Shown here piece after piece: positions 51,551 through 60,640 of a stretch of DNA of 64,000 nucleotides. Both the position numbers and the translations under genes were made by a program. This DNA is from Alicyclobacillus tolerans (lineage in GTDB: Bacteria > Bacillota > Bacilli > Alicyclobacillales > Alicyclobacillaceae), in assembly GCF_900142255.1 (NCBI RefSeq), contig NZ_FRAF01000004.1, positions 1-64,000 on the forward strand. The letters run 5' to 3'. How positions within the stretch are numbered: the first letter of the stretch is position 1; every line of letters begins with the position of its first letter. The notes below the pieces were generated by a model, which saw nothing but the letters and a program-made list of their open reading frames with translations, had not been told where the DNA came from and searched no databases.

Positions 51551-52699
51551 TTATGACTGGTTTTGACGGTACTGTCGAATAACGCTGCGAGCAATTGTCA
51601 TTTTCTGTGTTTCTGAGGTACCTTCTTCAAAGCGTAACATTCGAGCATCGCGGTAGATGCGCTCCATCTCTCCTTTGAAATACCCAATTCCACCATGAAT
51701 TTGCAGGGCCAAATCAGTCACGCGTTGCAACATTTCGGATGCAAAAAGTTTGGCCATAGAGGCTTGTCGAGCAATGGTTAAGCCAGATTCAAAATCTGCG
51801 GCAGCTTTAAACACCAATTGTTTAGCAGCCTCAATATCCGTAGCCATTTCCGCAATCCACATTTGAATGGTGGGGCGCTCCAAAAGCGTTTTGCCAAATG
51901 TTACTCGCTTTGAAGCATGCTGCACAGCTAATTGCAAGGCTCGATCTGCAAGTCCCACACAAGTCATGCCAATTGCTAAACGGCTAGGGTCTAGAAAACC
52001 TTGAAAAGCTACGGTTAGTCCGTCGCCTTCTTCTCCAAGTCGCATACTGGCAGAAACACGACATTCACGTAAGTATAGATGTCCGTGACGTGTTCCAGTA
52101 ACTCCCATAGCATCTTGCATCAGTTCGATGGTTAATCCTTGCGAGTCACGGGGGACCAGAAAGGCAAGCGTACCTTCGCTACCCTGGCTATCTTCCAAAC
52201 GGCAGAAAAGTAAAAAGTAATCTGCTAAATCGGAAAAAATAATCATCCATTTTTCCCCGTTCAGAAGGTAGTCATCTCCATCGCGCCGGGCAGTTGTTTT
52301 TAAGTCCGCTCCCGATCCGGAATGGGGCTCCGTGAGAGTAAAAGTAATCCACTTTTCACTGTTGACAAAAGGTCGGACAAAGTTTTCTAACTGTTGTTGG
52401 CTTGCTTTAGATGCAAGTGATCGCCATAAACTGTTGGTCACGTGAATAAGCACCCGCAATGAACCGTGCAGCTGAGCAAAATAAAAGAGCATCTCGAGGT
52501 ATTGATGCATACTGAAACCCAGACCACCTAGATTTTCTGGAGCAGTTAAGCGAAAGTAGCCTCGCTGGCGCAATTCTTCAATGACGTTTTTATCAACATG
52601 TCCAGAAGCCTCAATTTGTTCACTGAAGAGGCGGCCGCGTGTGGCAACAAAATCCTGTACTTCTTGGAGTTTTTGTTGAAAAGAGATCTCATCATGCAA
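51551..52699 (-). CDS. Acyl-CoA dehydrogenase (flavoprotein), cluster copy 1
   Basis: The 382-residue enzyme has the family course: N-terminal helices (ELRQRGYFRLTAPENLGGLG), FAD-binding FTLTEPHSGSGADLKTTA, the middle beta domain with GEKWMIIFSDLADYFLLF, and GTRHGHLYLRECRVSA. The C-terminal domain has ASKRVTFGKTLLERPTIQ and YRDARMLRFEEGTSETQKM, whose Glu in EEGT is the catalytic base. Related cyclohexanecarboxyl-CoA dehydrogenases act on ring acyl-CoA. In this operon it could oxidise or, with reduced acceptors, run the other way on a ring acyl thioester. The second copy lies at 59.5 kb. Confidence 0.92.
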   Translation of the reverse strand: MHDEISFQQKLQEVQDFVATRGRLFSEQIEASGHVDKNVIEELRQRGYFRLTAPENLGGLGFSMHQYLEMLFYFAQLHGSLRVLIHVTNSLWRSLASKASQQQLENFVRPFVNSEKWITFTLTEPHSGSGADLKTTARRDGDDYLLNGEKWMIIFSDLADYFLLFCRLEDSQGSEGTLAFLVPRDSQGLTIELMQDAMGVTGTRHGHLYLRECRVSASMRLGEEGDGLTVAFQGFLDPSRLAIGMTCVGLADRALQLAVQHASKRVTFGKTLLERPTIQMWIAEMATDIEAAKQLVFKAAADFESGLTIARQASMAKLFASEMLQRVTDLALQIHGGIGYFKGEMERIYRDARMLRFEEGTSETQKMTIARSVIRQYRQNQS

Positions 52700-52746
52700 T
52701 CTGATTTCATCCTTTCCAAGGCGTTGTCCACTTTTAACCAGTTTTT

Positions 52747-54333
52747 TTATGCGTCGAGTGACTTTTCTTGAAGCCGCTGACGAAGCAAATATTTTTGGAT
52801 TTTTCCACTGGCTGTGCGAGGCATCTCAGCAATCCATTCGAGACGTTCTGGCCAATAAATTTTAGCAACACCCTGTTGTTGTAAGAATCCTGTAATATCC
52901 TCCAGTTTCAACGGCTGGCTGTCTTCTTTGCCAACGACAAAGAGACAAGCACGTTCACCAAGACGAAGATCTGGCATGGCGACCAAAGCTGCATCAGCGA
53001 TAGAAGGGTGCGTATAAAGCAGATTTTCAATTTCGGCTACCGGAATTTTTTCTCCACCACGATTGATGATGTCTTTTTTTCTACCACTGATTTTGATAAA
53101 TCCGTCTTCATCCACAATGGCTAAATCGCCTGTGTCAAAATAACCATCTTTCGTCAAAGCAGCCTCATAAAGATCGGGGCGATGCAGATAACCAATGAAC
53201 ATAGCGGGTGTTTTGACTTGGAAATTACCTTCTGTACCAGGGGGGAGAACTTGTCCATTCTCGTCGACTACGCGAATAGACATTCCTTCCATGACTCGTC
53301 CATCCGTGCCCCAGAGTTTTTCAACCGGATCGTCCGGATGACCAACCGTAACTAAGCAGGTTTCTGTTGAACCCCATGCGCCAACAATTTTGCAAGCGAG
53401 CTTTTGTTTGGCTAAATCAGCTAATTGTCTTGGTATAGCGGCGCCCGTTGCCACAAAAATGCGCAATCCCTGTGGTGGCTCTGACATATGTGTGATATCT
53501 GAGAGGAAGGGCATGGCCGCTTGGACAAATGTGGCTCCTTCCTTCTCAATGGCCTGTTTGGCTTTCTCCACATGCCATGCAGCGTGATACACGCCAGTGG
53601 CGCCAAGGAAGAGTGAAAGCATCATGCCGTAGAGAAAACCGGTTTGATGAGCCAGCGGCGAAGGAACCCAAATAACGTCTTGGTAAGAAAGGCGTAAAGT
53701 TTGCGTATGGCGAAACAAAGCATAAGACAATGTGGAAAAAGTATGCAAAGCTCCCTTGGGTTCTCCTGTTGTACCCGATGTAAATAACAATTGAGCAATA
53801 GAGTCCAGGGTAGGGGCGTGTGGTTGCAAATGGTACTCGTGATCAAGTGGATCAGCGAGTCCAGCTAGTGAAGAGAGCGCAGGAATTTGTTCTGACTGAG
53901 GAATGCAGAAGAATTGCAGATCCGCAAATTTGTCCTCTAAGGAATGCGCCAATTGGCTGTAATCAAAGTTTCTGTATGTATCCGGGTAAATGTAAATGCG
54001 AGCTTGGGAACGATCCAGAATAAACCGAACCTCACGTTCGCGAAGTGAGGGCAAAAGTGGGCATGGCACGCCGCCAGCATACCAAATTCCCATGGTGATC
54101 ACGATAAATTGCCATCCGCTTGGCAATTGGTAGGCAACCGCTTCGCCTTTTTGCAGACCTTTGGCCAGCAGATTAGCAGCAATCGTTTCAGCAGTCTCTT
54201 GCAATTCTTGATAACTCATAGTTATCGATTGAGGGTTGCTGATATCCACTACAGCAGTTTTGGTAGGGAATTTTCTCACGTGCTGCTTTATAGATTCAAG
54301 AAATCCGGAATGGTGGAAGAGGTTTTCCATCAT
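52747..54333 (-). CDS. AMP-forming acyl-CoA ligase, cluster copy 1
   Basis: The 528-residue ANL-family enzyme activates a carboxylic acid with ATP and CoA. Its P-loop-like AMP motif is QLLFTSGTTGEPKGALH (about 182-198), with GAWGSTETC as A5, FDTGDLAIVDEDGFIKISGRKKDIINRGGEKI as A7-A8 and the catalytic Lys in ASGKIQK. The pattern is that of cyclohexanecarboxylate/cyclohexene-carboxylate CoA ligases of the AliA/BadA-adjacent group, which is an inference. It is first in the minus-strand operon (ligase, dehydrogenase, DAHP synthase). ATG 54333 follows GGGGGATA; the longer frame to 54372 lacks a site. Confidence 0.9.
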   Translation of the reverse strand: MMENLFHHSGFLESIKQHVRKFPTKTAVVDISNPQSITMSYQELQETAETIAANLLAKGLQKGEAVAYQLPSGWQFIVITMGIWYAGGVPCPLLPSLREREVRFILDRSQARIYIYPDTYRNFDYSQLAHSLEDKFADLQFFCIPQSEQIPALSSLAGLADPLDHEYHLQPHAPTLDSIAQLLFTSGTTGEPKGALHTFSTLSYALFRHTQTLRLSYQDVIWVPSPLAHQTGFLYGMMLSLFLGATGVYHAAWHVEKAKQAIEKEGATFVQAAMPFLSDITHMSEPPQGLRIFVATGAAIPRQLADLAKQKLACKIVGAWGSTETCLVTVGHPDDPVEKLWGTDGRVMEGMSIRVVDENGQVLPPGTEGNFQVKTPAMFIGYLHRPDLYEAALTKDGYFDTGDLAIVDEDGFIKISGRKKDIINRGGEKIPVAEIENLLYTHPSIADAALVAMPDLRLGERACLFVVGKEDSQPLKLEDITGFLQQQGVAKIYWPERLEWIAEMPRTASGKIQKYLLRQRLQEKSLDA

Positions 54334-54378
54334 CTGACCTATCCCCCTTGTTCTACTCCTATGAATAACCACAGATTT

Positions 54379-54427
54379 TTAGTACCTGATGATAATTTTA
54401 GGGCAAAAATTTATGACCTGATTATAA
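54379..54427. promoter_or_regulatory. Two FapR-like operators in the divergent promoter
   Basis: TTAGTACCTGATGATAA (54379-54395) and TTATGACCTGATTATAA (54411-54427) share TTAnnACCTGATnnTAA and lie 32 bp apart, three helical turns. The first matches the FapR operator as I remember it (TTAGTACCTGrTACTAA) at 15 of 17 positions, the second at 13. FapR represses fatty acid synthesis genes and responds to malonyl-CoA. A TATAGT -10 for the plus-strand operon lies at 54441-54446, so the second site would cover its -35 region. Confidence 0.55.
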
Positions 54428-54554
54428 AATTACGCCAAAATATAGTATAGTCCTTTTCATAGAGAGGATCGTCGAGATTGAGAATCAGATATTTTGTAAA
54501 TCGAAAAATATCTTACACCCTATATTTGCTATTTTCAATTGCAGGAGGGCCGCC

Positions 54555-56564
54555 ATGTCATATTCTGCAGAGCAGATCAATGAGTTTTCAAATTTGAAAA
54601 ATCCTGGGAAGATTGGCACACTTCATTTGCCACATCGTGTATTGATGGGTTCTATGCATCTAGGGTTAGAGGCAGAGCCTGAAGTCTTTCAACGTCTCGT
54701 TGCTTTTTACGAAGAGCGCGCCAAGGGAGGCGCTGCATTGATGATCACTGGCGGAGTCGCTGTGTTGCCTGAAGGCGGTGGGGACCATATGTTTTGTCTC
54801 ACCGATTCGGAACACGATTTTTTTCTTGCTGAATTGGTTCAACGAATCCATCAAGTTGGCGGCAAAGTAGCCATGCAACTATTTCATTCTGGACGCTATG
54901 CTTTTTCTAAAGAGACAGGTATGCCGTCCTATGCCCCAAGCGCTATAGCATCCAATTGGACACGTGAGACACCTGTGGAAATGTCAATCGATGATATTCA
55001 ACGAACCATCCAGGCATTTGCTAGTGGAGCTCTGAAAGCGAAAAAGTGGGGTTATGACGCCATTGAAGTGATGGGGTCTGAAGGATATTTGCTGAACGAA
55101 TTTCTTTCTCCGTTGACAAACCACCGTAAGGATGAATATGGCGGTTCGTTAGCTGGCAGAATGCGTATCAGCTTGGAGGTTGTGAGAGCCATTCGTGAAC
55201 AGGTGGGAGAAAATTTTCCGCTGATTTTTCGAATGTCTGGCCTAGATTGTATGCCGGGAAGCACGAACCCTGATGAAACTTTGGAATTTGCCAAATGTTT
55301 AGAAATGGCTGGCGTAGATGCTTTGAATATTGGCATAGGTTGGCATGAATCTCAGGTTCCTACGGTGGCTGCTGTAGTGCCTCGAGCAGCATTTTCAACG
55401 GTAGCAGCAAGTATAAAAGAAGTGGTAAATATCCCAATTCTTGTTGCGAATCGCGTGAATACACCAGAAGTAGCTGAACACATTCTCTCTCAAGGTTGGG
55501 CAGATTTTATTGCACCAGCTAGACCCTGGCTTGCTGATGCAGAATTTGCTAACAAAGCATTGTCACAGCAACGGCAGCTTTTAAACGTCTGTGTGGCTTG
55601 TAATCAAGCATGCCTGGATCACACAATGGCTCAACCTCCACAGCCAGTCAGTTGCATGGTGAATCCGCGTACTGGCGCAGAGAGTCTTTATCCAATTATT
55701 TTTGCTCAAAAAAAGAAAAAGATTGCCGTGATAGGCGGAGGTCCTGCTGGTTTAGAAGCTGCAAGAGCCGCTGCTTCTCGTGGACATCAGGTGGTGCTTT
55801 TTGAACGTCAAGCGCAACTTGGTGGACAGTTCCGCTTAGCGGCACGTGTCCCTGGCAAAGAGGAGTTTTATGAAACACTGCGTTATTTTGAGCATGTGTT
55901 GCAGCAATTGCATGTGGAAGTGCGTTTGTCGCACAATGTCCATGCGAGCGAATTGACCTCGTTTGATGCAGTGATTGTGGCTACAGGAGTCCATCCGCGC
56001 ATTCCTTCCATTCCAGGGGTTGAATTGCCGCACGTGGTCACTTATCCTGAAGTTTTGACTGGACAAGTCATCCTTGGCAAGCGTCTTTTGGTGCTAGGAA
56101 CGGGAGGAATCGGTTGTGATGTAACCAAGTATTTACTGGAAACCGCCGCACCTCCTGCCGAAGTGAGTCGCTTTGCAAAGCAGTATGACGTAACGGAAGT
56201 AAGTGTTCCTGTACAAAGAACCATTACGCTTGTGTCGCGATCGGACAAATGGGCAACAGGCATTGGCAAAACGACACGCTGGATTGTGCGCAGAGAATTA
56301 AATCGTCCAGAACTCAAGTTGGTTAAGCAATTTCAACCGCTAGAAATTCGCGAAACAGGTTTATGGGGCCAGACTCCTGAAGGAGAAAAACTTCTCGAAG
56401 CCGATCAAATTATTCTCTGCACAGGCCAGGAAACATCTTCTTTCGATGTCGAAGTATTAGCTAAACGCATACCCATTTTTCGAGTGGGTGGTGCCAAGGA
56501 CGCCAGTCAATTGAATGCAGTTCGAGCGATGCGTGAAGCTTTTGAAGCGGCGTACGCTTTGTAA
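54555..56564 (+). CDS. Old-yellow-enzyme family 2,4-dienoyl-CoA reductase-like flavoprotein
   Basis: The 669-residue protein has an FMN TIM barrel (about 15-340) with PHRVLMGSMHLGLE, GGKVAMQLFHSGRYA, EVMGSEGYLLNEFLSPLTNHRKDEYGGS, and ANRVNTPEVAEHIL. A [4Fe-4S] motif follows, CVACNQACLDH with a fourth Cys in VSCMVNP (about 346-368). The FAD/NADPH domain has VIGGGPAGLEAARAAASRG and VLGTGGIGCDVTKYL. This is the FadH layout, which reduces conjugated dienoyl-CoA. On ring substrates it could reduce a cyclohexadiene carboxyl thioester. It opens the plus-strand operon, with an AGGAGG site. Confidence 0.92.
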   Translation: MSYSAEQINEFSNLKNPGKIGTLHLPHRVLMGSMHLGLEAEPEVFQRLVAFYEERAKGGAALMITGGVAVLPEGGGDHMFCLTDSEHDFFLAELVQRIHQVGGKVAMQLFHSGRYAFSKETGMPSYAPSAIASNWTRETPVEMSIDDIQRTIQAFASGALKAKKWGYDAIEVMGSEGYLLNEFLSPLTNHRKDEYGGSLAGRMRISLEVVRAIREQVGENFPLIFRMSGLDCMPGSTNPDETLEFAKCLEMAGVDALNIGIGWHESQVPTVAAVVPRAAFSTVAASIKEVVNIPILVANRVNTPEVAEHILSQGWADFIAPARPWLADAEFANKALSQQRQLLNVCVACNQACLDHTMAQPPQPVSCMVNPRTGAESLYPIIFAQKKKKIAVIGGGPAGLEAARAAASRGHQVVLFERQAQLGGQFRLAARVPGKEEFYETLRYFEHVLQQLHVEVRLSHNVHASELTSFDAVIVATGVHPRIPSIPGVELPHVVTYPEVLTGQVILGKRLLVLGTGGIGCDVTKYLLETAAPPAEVSRFAKQYDVTEVSVPVQRTITLVSRSDKWATGIGKTTRWIVRRELNRPELKLVKQFQPLEIRETGLWGQTPEGEKLLEADQIILCTGQETSSFDVEVLAKRIPIFRVGGAKDASQLNAVRAMREAFEAAYAL

Positions 56565-56592
56565 ATCAAGAGTAGGAAGGGTGGGACTTTTC

Positions 56593-57402
56593 ATGAATCC
56601 AGGGTCAGAAAAGTATATGCAAACTTTTGGACTATCCGGGAAAAAAATTCTTATCACGGGTAGCGGCCGGGGAATTGGCAGATCGACTGCTTTAGCTATG
56701 GCAATGGCTGGAGCAGACGTGGCAGTGCATTATCGTCGTGATGAAGCTGCCGCTCATGAGACTGCTGAAGAAATTCGTCAAATGGGCAGAGATTGTCTGG
56801 TTTTGCGGGCAGAGATGGAATCGCAAGAAGAGATTGAGCAAATGTTTCAAGAGATTCGCCAACGTTGGGGACGTTTGGATGTGTTTGTAGCAAACGCAGC
56901 CGCCAGTGCCTTTAAATCCATTGCAGAATTAAAGGATTATCATTTGGAGCGCACCTATAAAATGGTGTTACATAGTTTAGTCATCTGCGTGCAGCAGGCT
57001 GTGCCGCTCATGACAGGCTCATATGGCAGAATCATTGCCATGTCCAGTATGGGCAGTGACTTTACCTTACCGCGTTACGCAGTTTTAGGAAGCGCCAAAG
57101 CTGCGCTGGAATCGCTTGTTCGATATATTGCTGCTGAGTATGGATCGCAAAACATTACTTGCAACGCTTTGAATCCGGGCGTTGTGGACACAGATTCAGC
57201 TCGTTATTATGGCGGCAATCATTACGAAGCGTATCGCAAAGATGTGATTCGTCACACTCCACTAAGAAGGTTGGCCAATCCAAGGGATGTAGCCGATGCA
57301 GCCGTTTTCTTGGCGAGTGACGCATCTCGTTTTATCACTGGACAAACTATCCGCATTGACGGCGGTTTGACGCTTCTCACTGGTGGATTTGAAAGTTTTT
57401 GA
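56593..57402 (+). CDS. FabL-type enoyl reductase-like SDR (Yx6K), cluster copy 1
   Basis: The 269-residue protein has the Rossmann motif TGSGRGIGRS (about 22-31), an NADPH-type VHYRRDEAA after strand 2, VANAAAS at the usual NNAG position, then RYAVLGSAKAALESL with Tyr and Lys six residues apart. Y-x6-K marks enoyl-ACP reductases (FabI/FabL) rather than classical alcohol dehydrogenases. The protein closely follows FabL (EIRQMG, MFQEIRQRWGRLDVFVANAAAS, TGQTIRIDGGLTLL). It could be a ring enoyl reductase like Streptomyces ChcA, also an SDR. It lies 28 bp after the OYE gene. Confidence 0.87.
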   Translation: MNPGSEKYMQTFGLSGKKILITGSGRGIGRSTALAMAMAGADVAVHYRRDEAAAHETAEEIRQMGRDCLVLRAEMESQEEIEQMFQEIRQRWGRLDVFVANAAASAFKSIAELKDYHLERTYKMVLHSLVICVQQAVPLMTGSYGRIIAMSSMGSDFTLPRYAVLGSAKAALESLVRYIAAEYGSQNITCNALNPGVVDTDSARYYGGNHYEAYRKDVIRHTPLRRLANPRDVADAAVFLASDASRFITGQTIRIDGGLTLLTGGFESF

Positions 57403-57450
57403 AGATAGACAGAAAATATTCATTTGATACAAAGAAAGGATGTTTTCAAT

Positions 57451-57717
57451 ATGGCAGAACAGTGGACAGTGGAAGAAATCACTCGTCGTGTCAAGCAGGT
57501 AACAGCGAATCAATTACAGGTGGATGTGGAGTCCATTCGCCCAGAAAATCATTATGTGGACGATCTCGGCGCGGATTCTTTGGATTTAACCGAGTTGGCT
57601 ATCGCTTTTGAAGATGAATTTGATTTGGAAATCCCTGATTCGGATTTCAATCATTTGAGCACGGTGTCTGGTGTAGTGGAGTACCTCAAAGGGAGACTGT
57701 CCATATCTGATCATTGA
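57451..57717 (+). CDS. Acyl carrier protein
   Basis: The 88-residue ACP has the phosphopantetheine Ser in GADSLDLTELAIAFEDEFDLEIPD (about residue 41), the normal DSL motif and acidic helix II. The N-terminus (MAEQWTVEEITRRVKQV) is slightly longer than that of FabX-type AcpP. AAAGGATG precedes ATG 57451. Finding it between a FabL-like reductase and an acyl ligase, away from fab genes, suggests a dedicated carrier for the ring acid during reduction or for delivery to the fatty acid synthase. Confidence 0.93.
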   Translation: MAEQWTVEEITRRVKQVTANQLQVDVESIRPENHYVDDLGADSLDLTELAIAFEDEFDLEIPDSDFNHLSTVSGVVEYLKGRLSISDH

Positions 57718-57753
57718 TGGCAGGTTATTGCGAAATAAAAAGGAGACAGGGCT

Positions 57754-59379
57754 ATGAAGCGATTTCCAGGCATGGTCTTGACAGAAGAACGGGCAGAACA
57801 TTATCTGCAGCAAAATATATGGTCCAAAGAATCATTTGTTGATGTTTTAGAACAAAATGCCCGACTTGCGCCTGACCTTTTGCATCGTGATGAAAAAAGG
57901 CAATTGACTTATGCTGAGTTATGGCGGGAGGTGGAATCTGTTGCTTCCTCTCTCCTCCAACTTGGAGTTCGTAAAGGTGATGCGGTAGCTATTCAGATGC
58001 CAAACAGTTTGGACTATGTTGTAGCTCTTTTTGGCGCCGCTCGAATTGGAGCCGTTGCGGTTCTTTTGCAAACCGATTTAGGTCGCGAGGCATTAGTGTA
58101 TAGCTTGCGTAAGTCAGCAGCTAAGATTTGGATTGTGGCAGAAAGTTTCCGCGGCGAGTCGTTGATTGAAACAGCGCTCGCTGTCAAAGAACAGTTGCCT
58201 AGCTTAGAGCACGTCATTCTCCAAGGTTCACAATCCTCCCCATCCTTGCCGGTTCGTTCTTTTGAACAACTTTGCAGCGCTACGCCGGAAAATCGTTCCT
58301 TACTTGATGAATTTCGTCCAGATCCGCTCGATCCGTTTGTCATGGTGTTTACATCAGGCACAACCGGATCGCCGAAAGGAGTTGTGCAGTTACACGCCAA
58401 TTACTTATGGTCTTGTCGAGCTTATGCGCAAATTTATGGTTTTCAAAGGGGTTTAGCAACGCTGAATATGGCGCCGATTTGTCACCAAACAGGGATGTTG
58501 GTTGGCGTGATGATGCCTATTGCCACCTGTGGCCGAATGGTATTGATGGAGCGTTTTGCCGTGAGTCGAGTTCTGCAATGGATTGCCAAAGAAAAGCCCA
58601 CTTTTCTTTGTGGTGCGCCGCCCCATCTGATTCATGTAGCCAGTGCGCCTAAATTGCGGGATGCTGATACTTCGTCTGTAAAACTTTTCATTTATGCTGG
58701 CGCACCTGTACCAAGTGCCATTTTGCAACGGTTGCAAGAGGAAACTGGCATTGTAGTCGGCGGCATGTTTGGTTGGACAGAAGGTTTTGTGGCTTGTTGC
58801 ACGCGGCCTGATGATGGTATTGAAGCCATCAGTAAAACCGTTGGTCAAGCGGTACCCGGTATCGAGATTGTGCTAATGGACGAAGAATACCAGCCTGTTC
58901 AACCAGGAGAACCTGGGGAGATGTGGGCAAGAGGACCTAATTTCAGTGCAGGTTACTACGATAATCCTGAGGCTTCGGCGCGCCAATGGGATAGTGAAGG
59001 TTGGTTTCACTCTGGGGATTTGTTTCGCCAAGATGAAAAAGGCCGCTATATATTTATGGGACGTGCTGACGATATTATCAATCGTGGCGGTACAAAGATT
59101 GATCCAAAGAGTGTAGAGGATGTGTGCGCCGCCCATCCCTCCATTCAAACAGTGGCTATAGTTGGTGCGCCTGACGAAACGCTGGGCCAACATACAGTAG
59201 CTTGTGTAGTTCTTCATGAAGGAACCACTCTGCAATTGGACGAGTTACGCCAGTTTTTATCTGAGGCTGGATTAGCCAAGTTTCAACTTCCAGATCGATT
59301 GAAAATTATGGAACAATTGCCGATGACGCATTCCGGAAAAATCAAAAAGAAAGAGTTGCGCCAGATGTTAGCTCTTTAA
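57754..59379 (+). CDS. AMP-forming acyl ligase, cluster copy 2
   Basis: The 541-residue ANL-family enzyme has MVFTSGTTGSPKGVVQL (about 195-211), GGMFGWTEGFVACC as A5, FHSGDLFRQDEKGRYIFMGRADDIINRGGTKI as A7-A8 and catalytic Lys in HSGKIKKKELRQ. It resembles 2,3-dihydroxybenzoate-AMP ligase/cyclohexene-carboxylate ligase types, and may load CoA or the adjacent ACP. It is distinct from copy 1, so two acids or two carriers may be involved. AAAAGGAGA precedes the ATG; the ACP stop lies 36 bp upstream. Confidence 0.9.
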   Translation: MKRFPGMVLTEERAEHYLQQNIWSKESFVDVLEQNARLAPDLLHRDEKRQLTYAELWREVESVASSLLQLGVRKGDAVAIQMPNSLDYVVALFGAARIGAVAVLLQTDLGREALVYSLRKSAAKIWIVAESFRGESLIETALAVKEQLPSLEHVILQGSQSSPSLPVRSFEQLCSATPENRSLLDEFRPDPLDPFVMVFTSGTTGSPKGVVQLHANYLWSCRAYAQIYGFQRGLATLNMAPICHQTGMLVGVMMPIATCGRMVLMERFAVSRVLQWIAKEKPTFLCGAPPHLIHVASAPKLRDADTSSVKLFIYAGAPVPSAILQRLQEETGIVVGGMFGWTEGFVACCTRPDDGIEAISKTVGQAVPGIEIVLMDEEYQPVQPGEPGEMWARGPNFSAGYYDNPEASARQWDSEGWFHSGDLFRQDEKGRYIFMGRADDIINRGGTKIDPKSVEDVCAAHPSIQTVAIVGAPDETLGQHTVACVVLHEGTTLQLDELRQFLSEAGLAKFQLPDRLKIMEQLPMTHSGKIKKKELRQMLAL

Positions 59380-59455
59380 TAAATAGCCAAGTCTACTTAA
59401 GTAAAAGAAATCTAGCATCGTTAAGTGAGAATGTTGATGGAGAGGAGAATCCATT

Positions 59456-60637
59456 TTGGTTGAGGAGACAAGCACTTTGCTTCAGGAGAGAGCGGAAGCT
59501 ATCCGTCAACGAGTTATTCAGTTTCGTACTGAAGAGGCTGTGGAATGGGCTAAGCAGATTGAGCGTGATGAGAAAATTCCTCCAGAGTTGTGGCAGCGTA
59601 TTCGCCAGCTTGGTTTTCACCGTTTGACACAACCGACGTGGGCTGGAGGAGAAGGTTTGCCTCTGGCCATGTATTTTCCGATTTTAGAAGAGGTAGCTCG
59701 CTGTCACGGTTCCATTCGCATGGTGGTGCATGCCTACAACAGTATCTGGAGAACTGTTGGTAACGGTCGCCCAGAACAGCAAAAAGAATGGGTGCCACAA
59801 GTAGCATCCGGACAATGTTTGGTGGCGTTTGCGTTAACTGAGCCAGACAACGGCACAGGGATTGATTTACGCACCACTGCAACTTACGAAAAAGGCGAGT
59901 TTGTTTTGAATGGCCGCAAGCATTTAATCACCTTTGCTGACGAAGCGACTATTTTTGTCGTGATTGCTAAAACAGATGCCAATGCTGGCCGTCAGGGATT
60001 AACAGCGTTTATTGTGCCGCGGCATCAGGTCGGTTTACATATAGAAATGCAACCACAAATGATGGGTGACAAAGGCAGCACGCACGGCATTCTAACTTTT
60101 AGTAACTGTAGAATTCCTGAGGAAAATGTATTGGGTGAAATTGGACAAGGATTTGACTTGGCGTTGCGTGGTTTTCTCGATCAGAGCCGTGCCTGTATTG
60201 CCCAGAGTGCAGTTGGGGTAGCAGAAGAATCGTTACAGCAAGCGCTCTTGCACGTTCGACGCAGAACCACATTTGGCAAAGCTTTGGCTAGCCGTCAAGC
60301 GGTACAGATGCGCCTGGCCGAGATGGCCATCTCCATTCAGGCTGGACGACTGCTTTGTTTGGATGCGGCTCATAAGTACGATCGCGGTGAAACGATTTCT
60401 GTTGAAGCTTCCATGGCCAAGGCGCACGCCATTAAAATGGTAGGCGAAGTTACTGACGCGGCACTTGCTCTCTATGGCGGCGTAGGGTATATGGTAGGCA
60501 GTCCGGTAGAACGACTTTATCGCGATGCTCGTTCACTCTGGTTTGAAGAGGGCACGGCTGAGATGCAGAAAATGACCATTGTCGAATCTATGTTGACTGC
60601 GGCTCGTCAACGTGATCGGCAAAAACGGGAGTCTTAA
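59456..60637 (+). CDS. Acyl-CoA dehydrogenase (flavoprotein), cluster copy 2
   Basis: The 393-residue protein has LGFHRLTQPTWAGGEGL, VAFALTEPDNGTGIDLRTTA, GRKHLITFADEATIFVV, KGSTHGILTFSNCRIPEENVLGE, RRRTTFGKALASRQAVQM and YRDARSLWFEEGTAEMQKM with the catalytic Glu in EEGT. It is a paralogue of the copy at 51.5 kb, sharing the same layout but differing in active-site neighbours (GTGID against GSGAD). The TTG start at 59456 follows GGAGAGGAG by eight bases. It is coupled to the zinc dehydrogenase gene three bases after its stop. Confidence 0.92.
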   Translation: MVEETSTLLQERAEAIRQRVIQFRTEEAVEWAKQIERDEKIPPELWQRIRQLGFHRLTQPTWAGGEGLPLAMYFPILEEVARCHGSIRMVVHAYNSIWRTVGNGRPEQQKEWVPQVASGQCLVAFALTEPDNGTGIDLRTTATYEKGEFVLNGRKHLITFADEATIFVVIAKTDANAGRQGLTAFIVPRHQVGLHIEMQPQMMGDKGSTHGILTFSNCRIPEENVLGEIGQGFDLALRGFLDQSRACIAQSAVGVAEESLQQALLHVRRRTTFGKALASRQAVQMRLAEMAISIQAGRLLCLDAAHKYDRGETISVEASMAKAHAIKMVGEVTDAALALYGGVGYMVGSPVERLYRDARSLWFEEGTAEMQKMTIVESMLTAARQRDRQKRES

Positions 60638-60640
60638 ACC

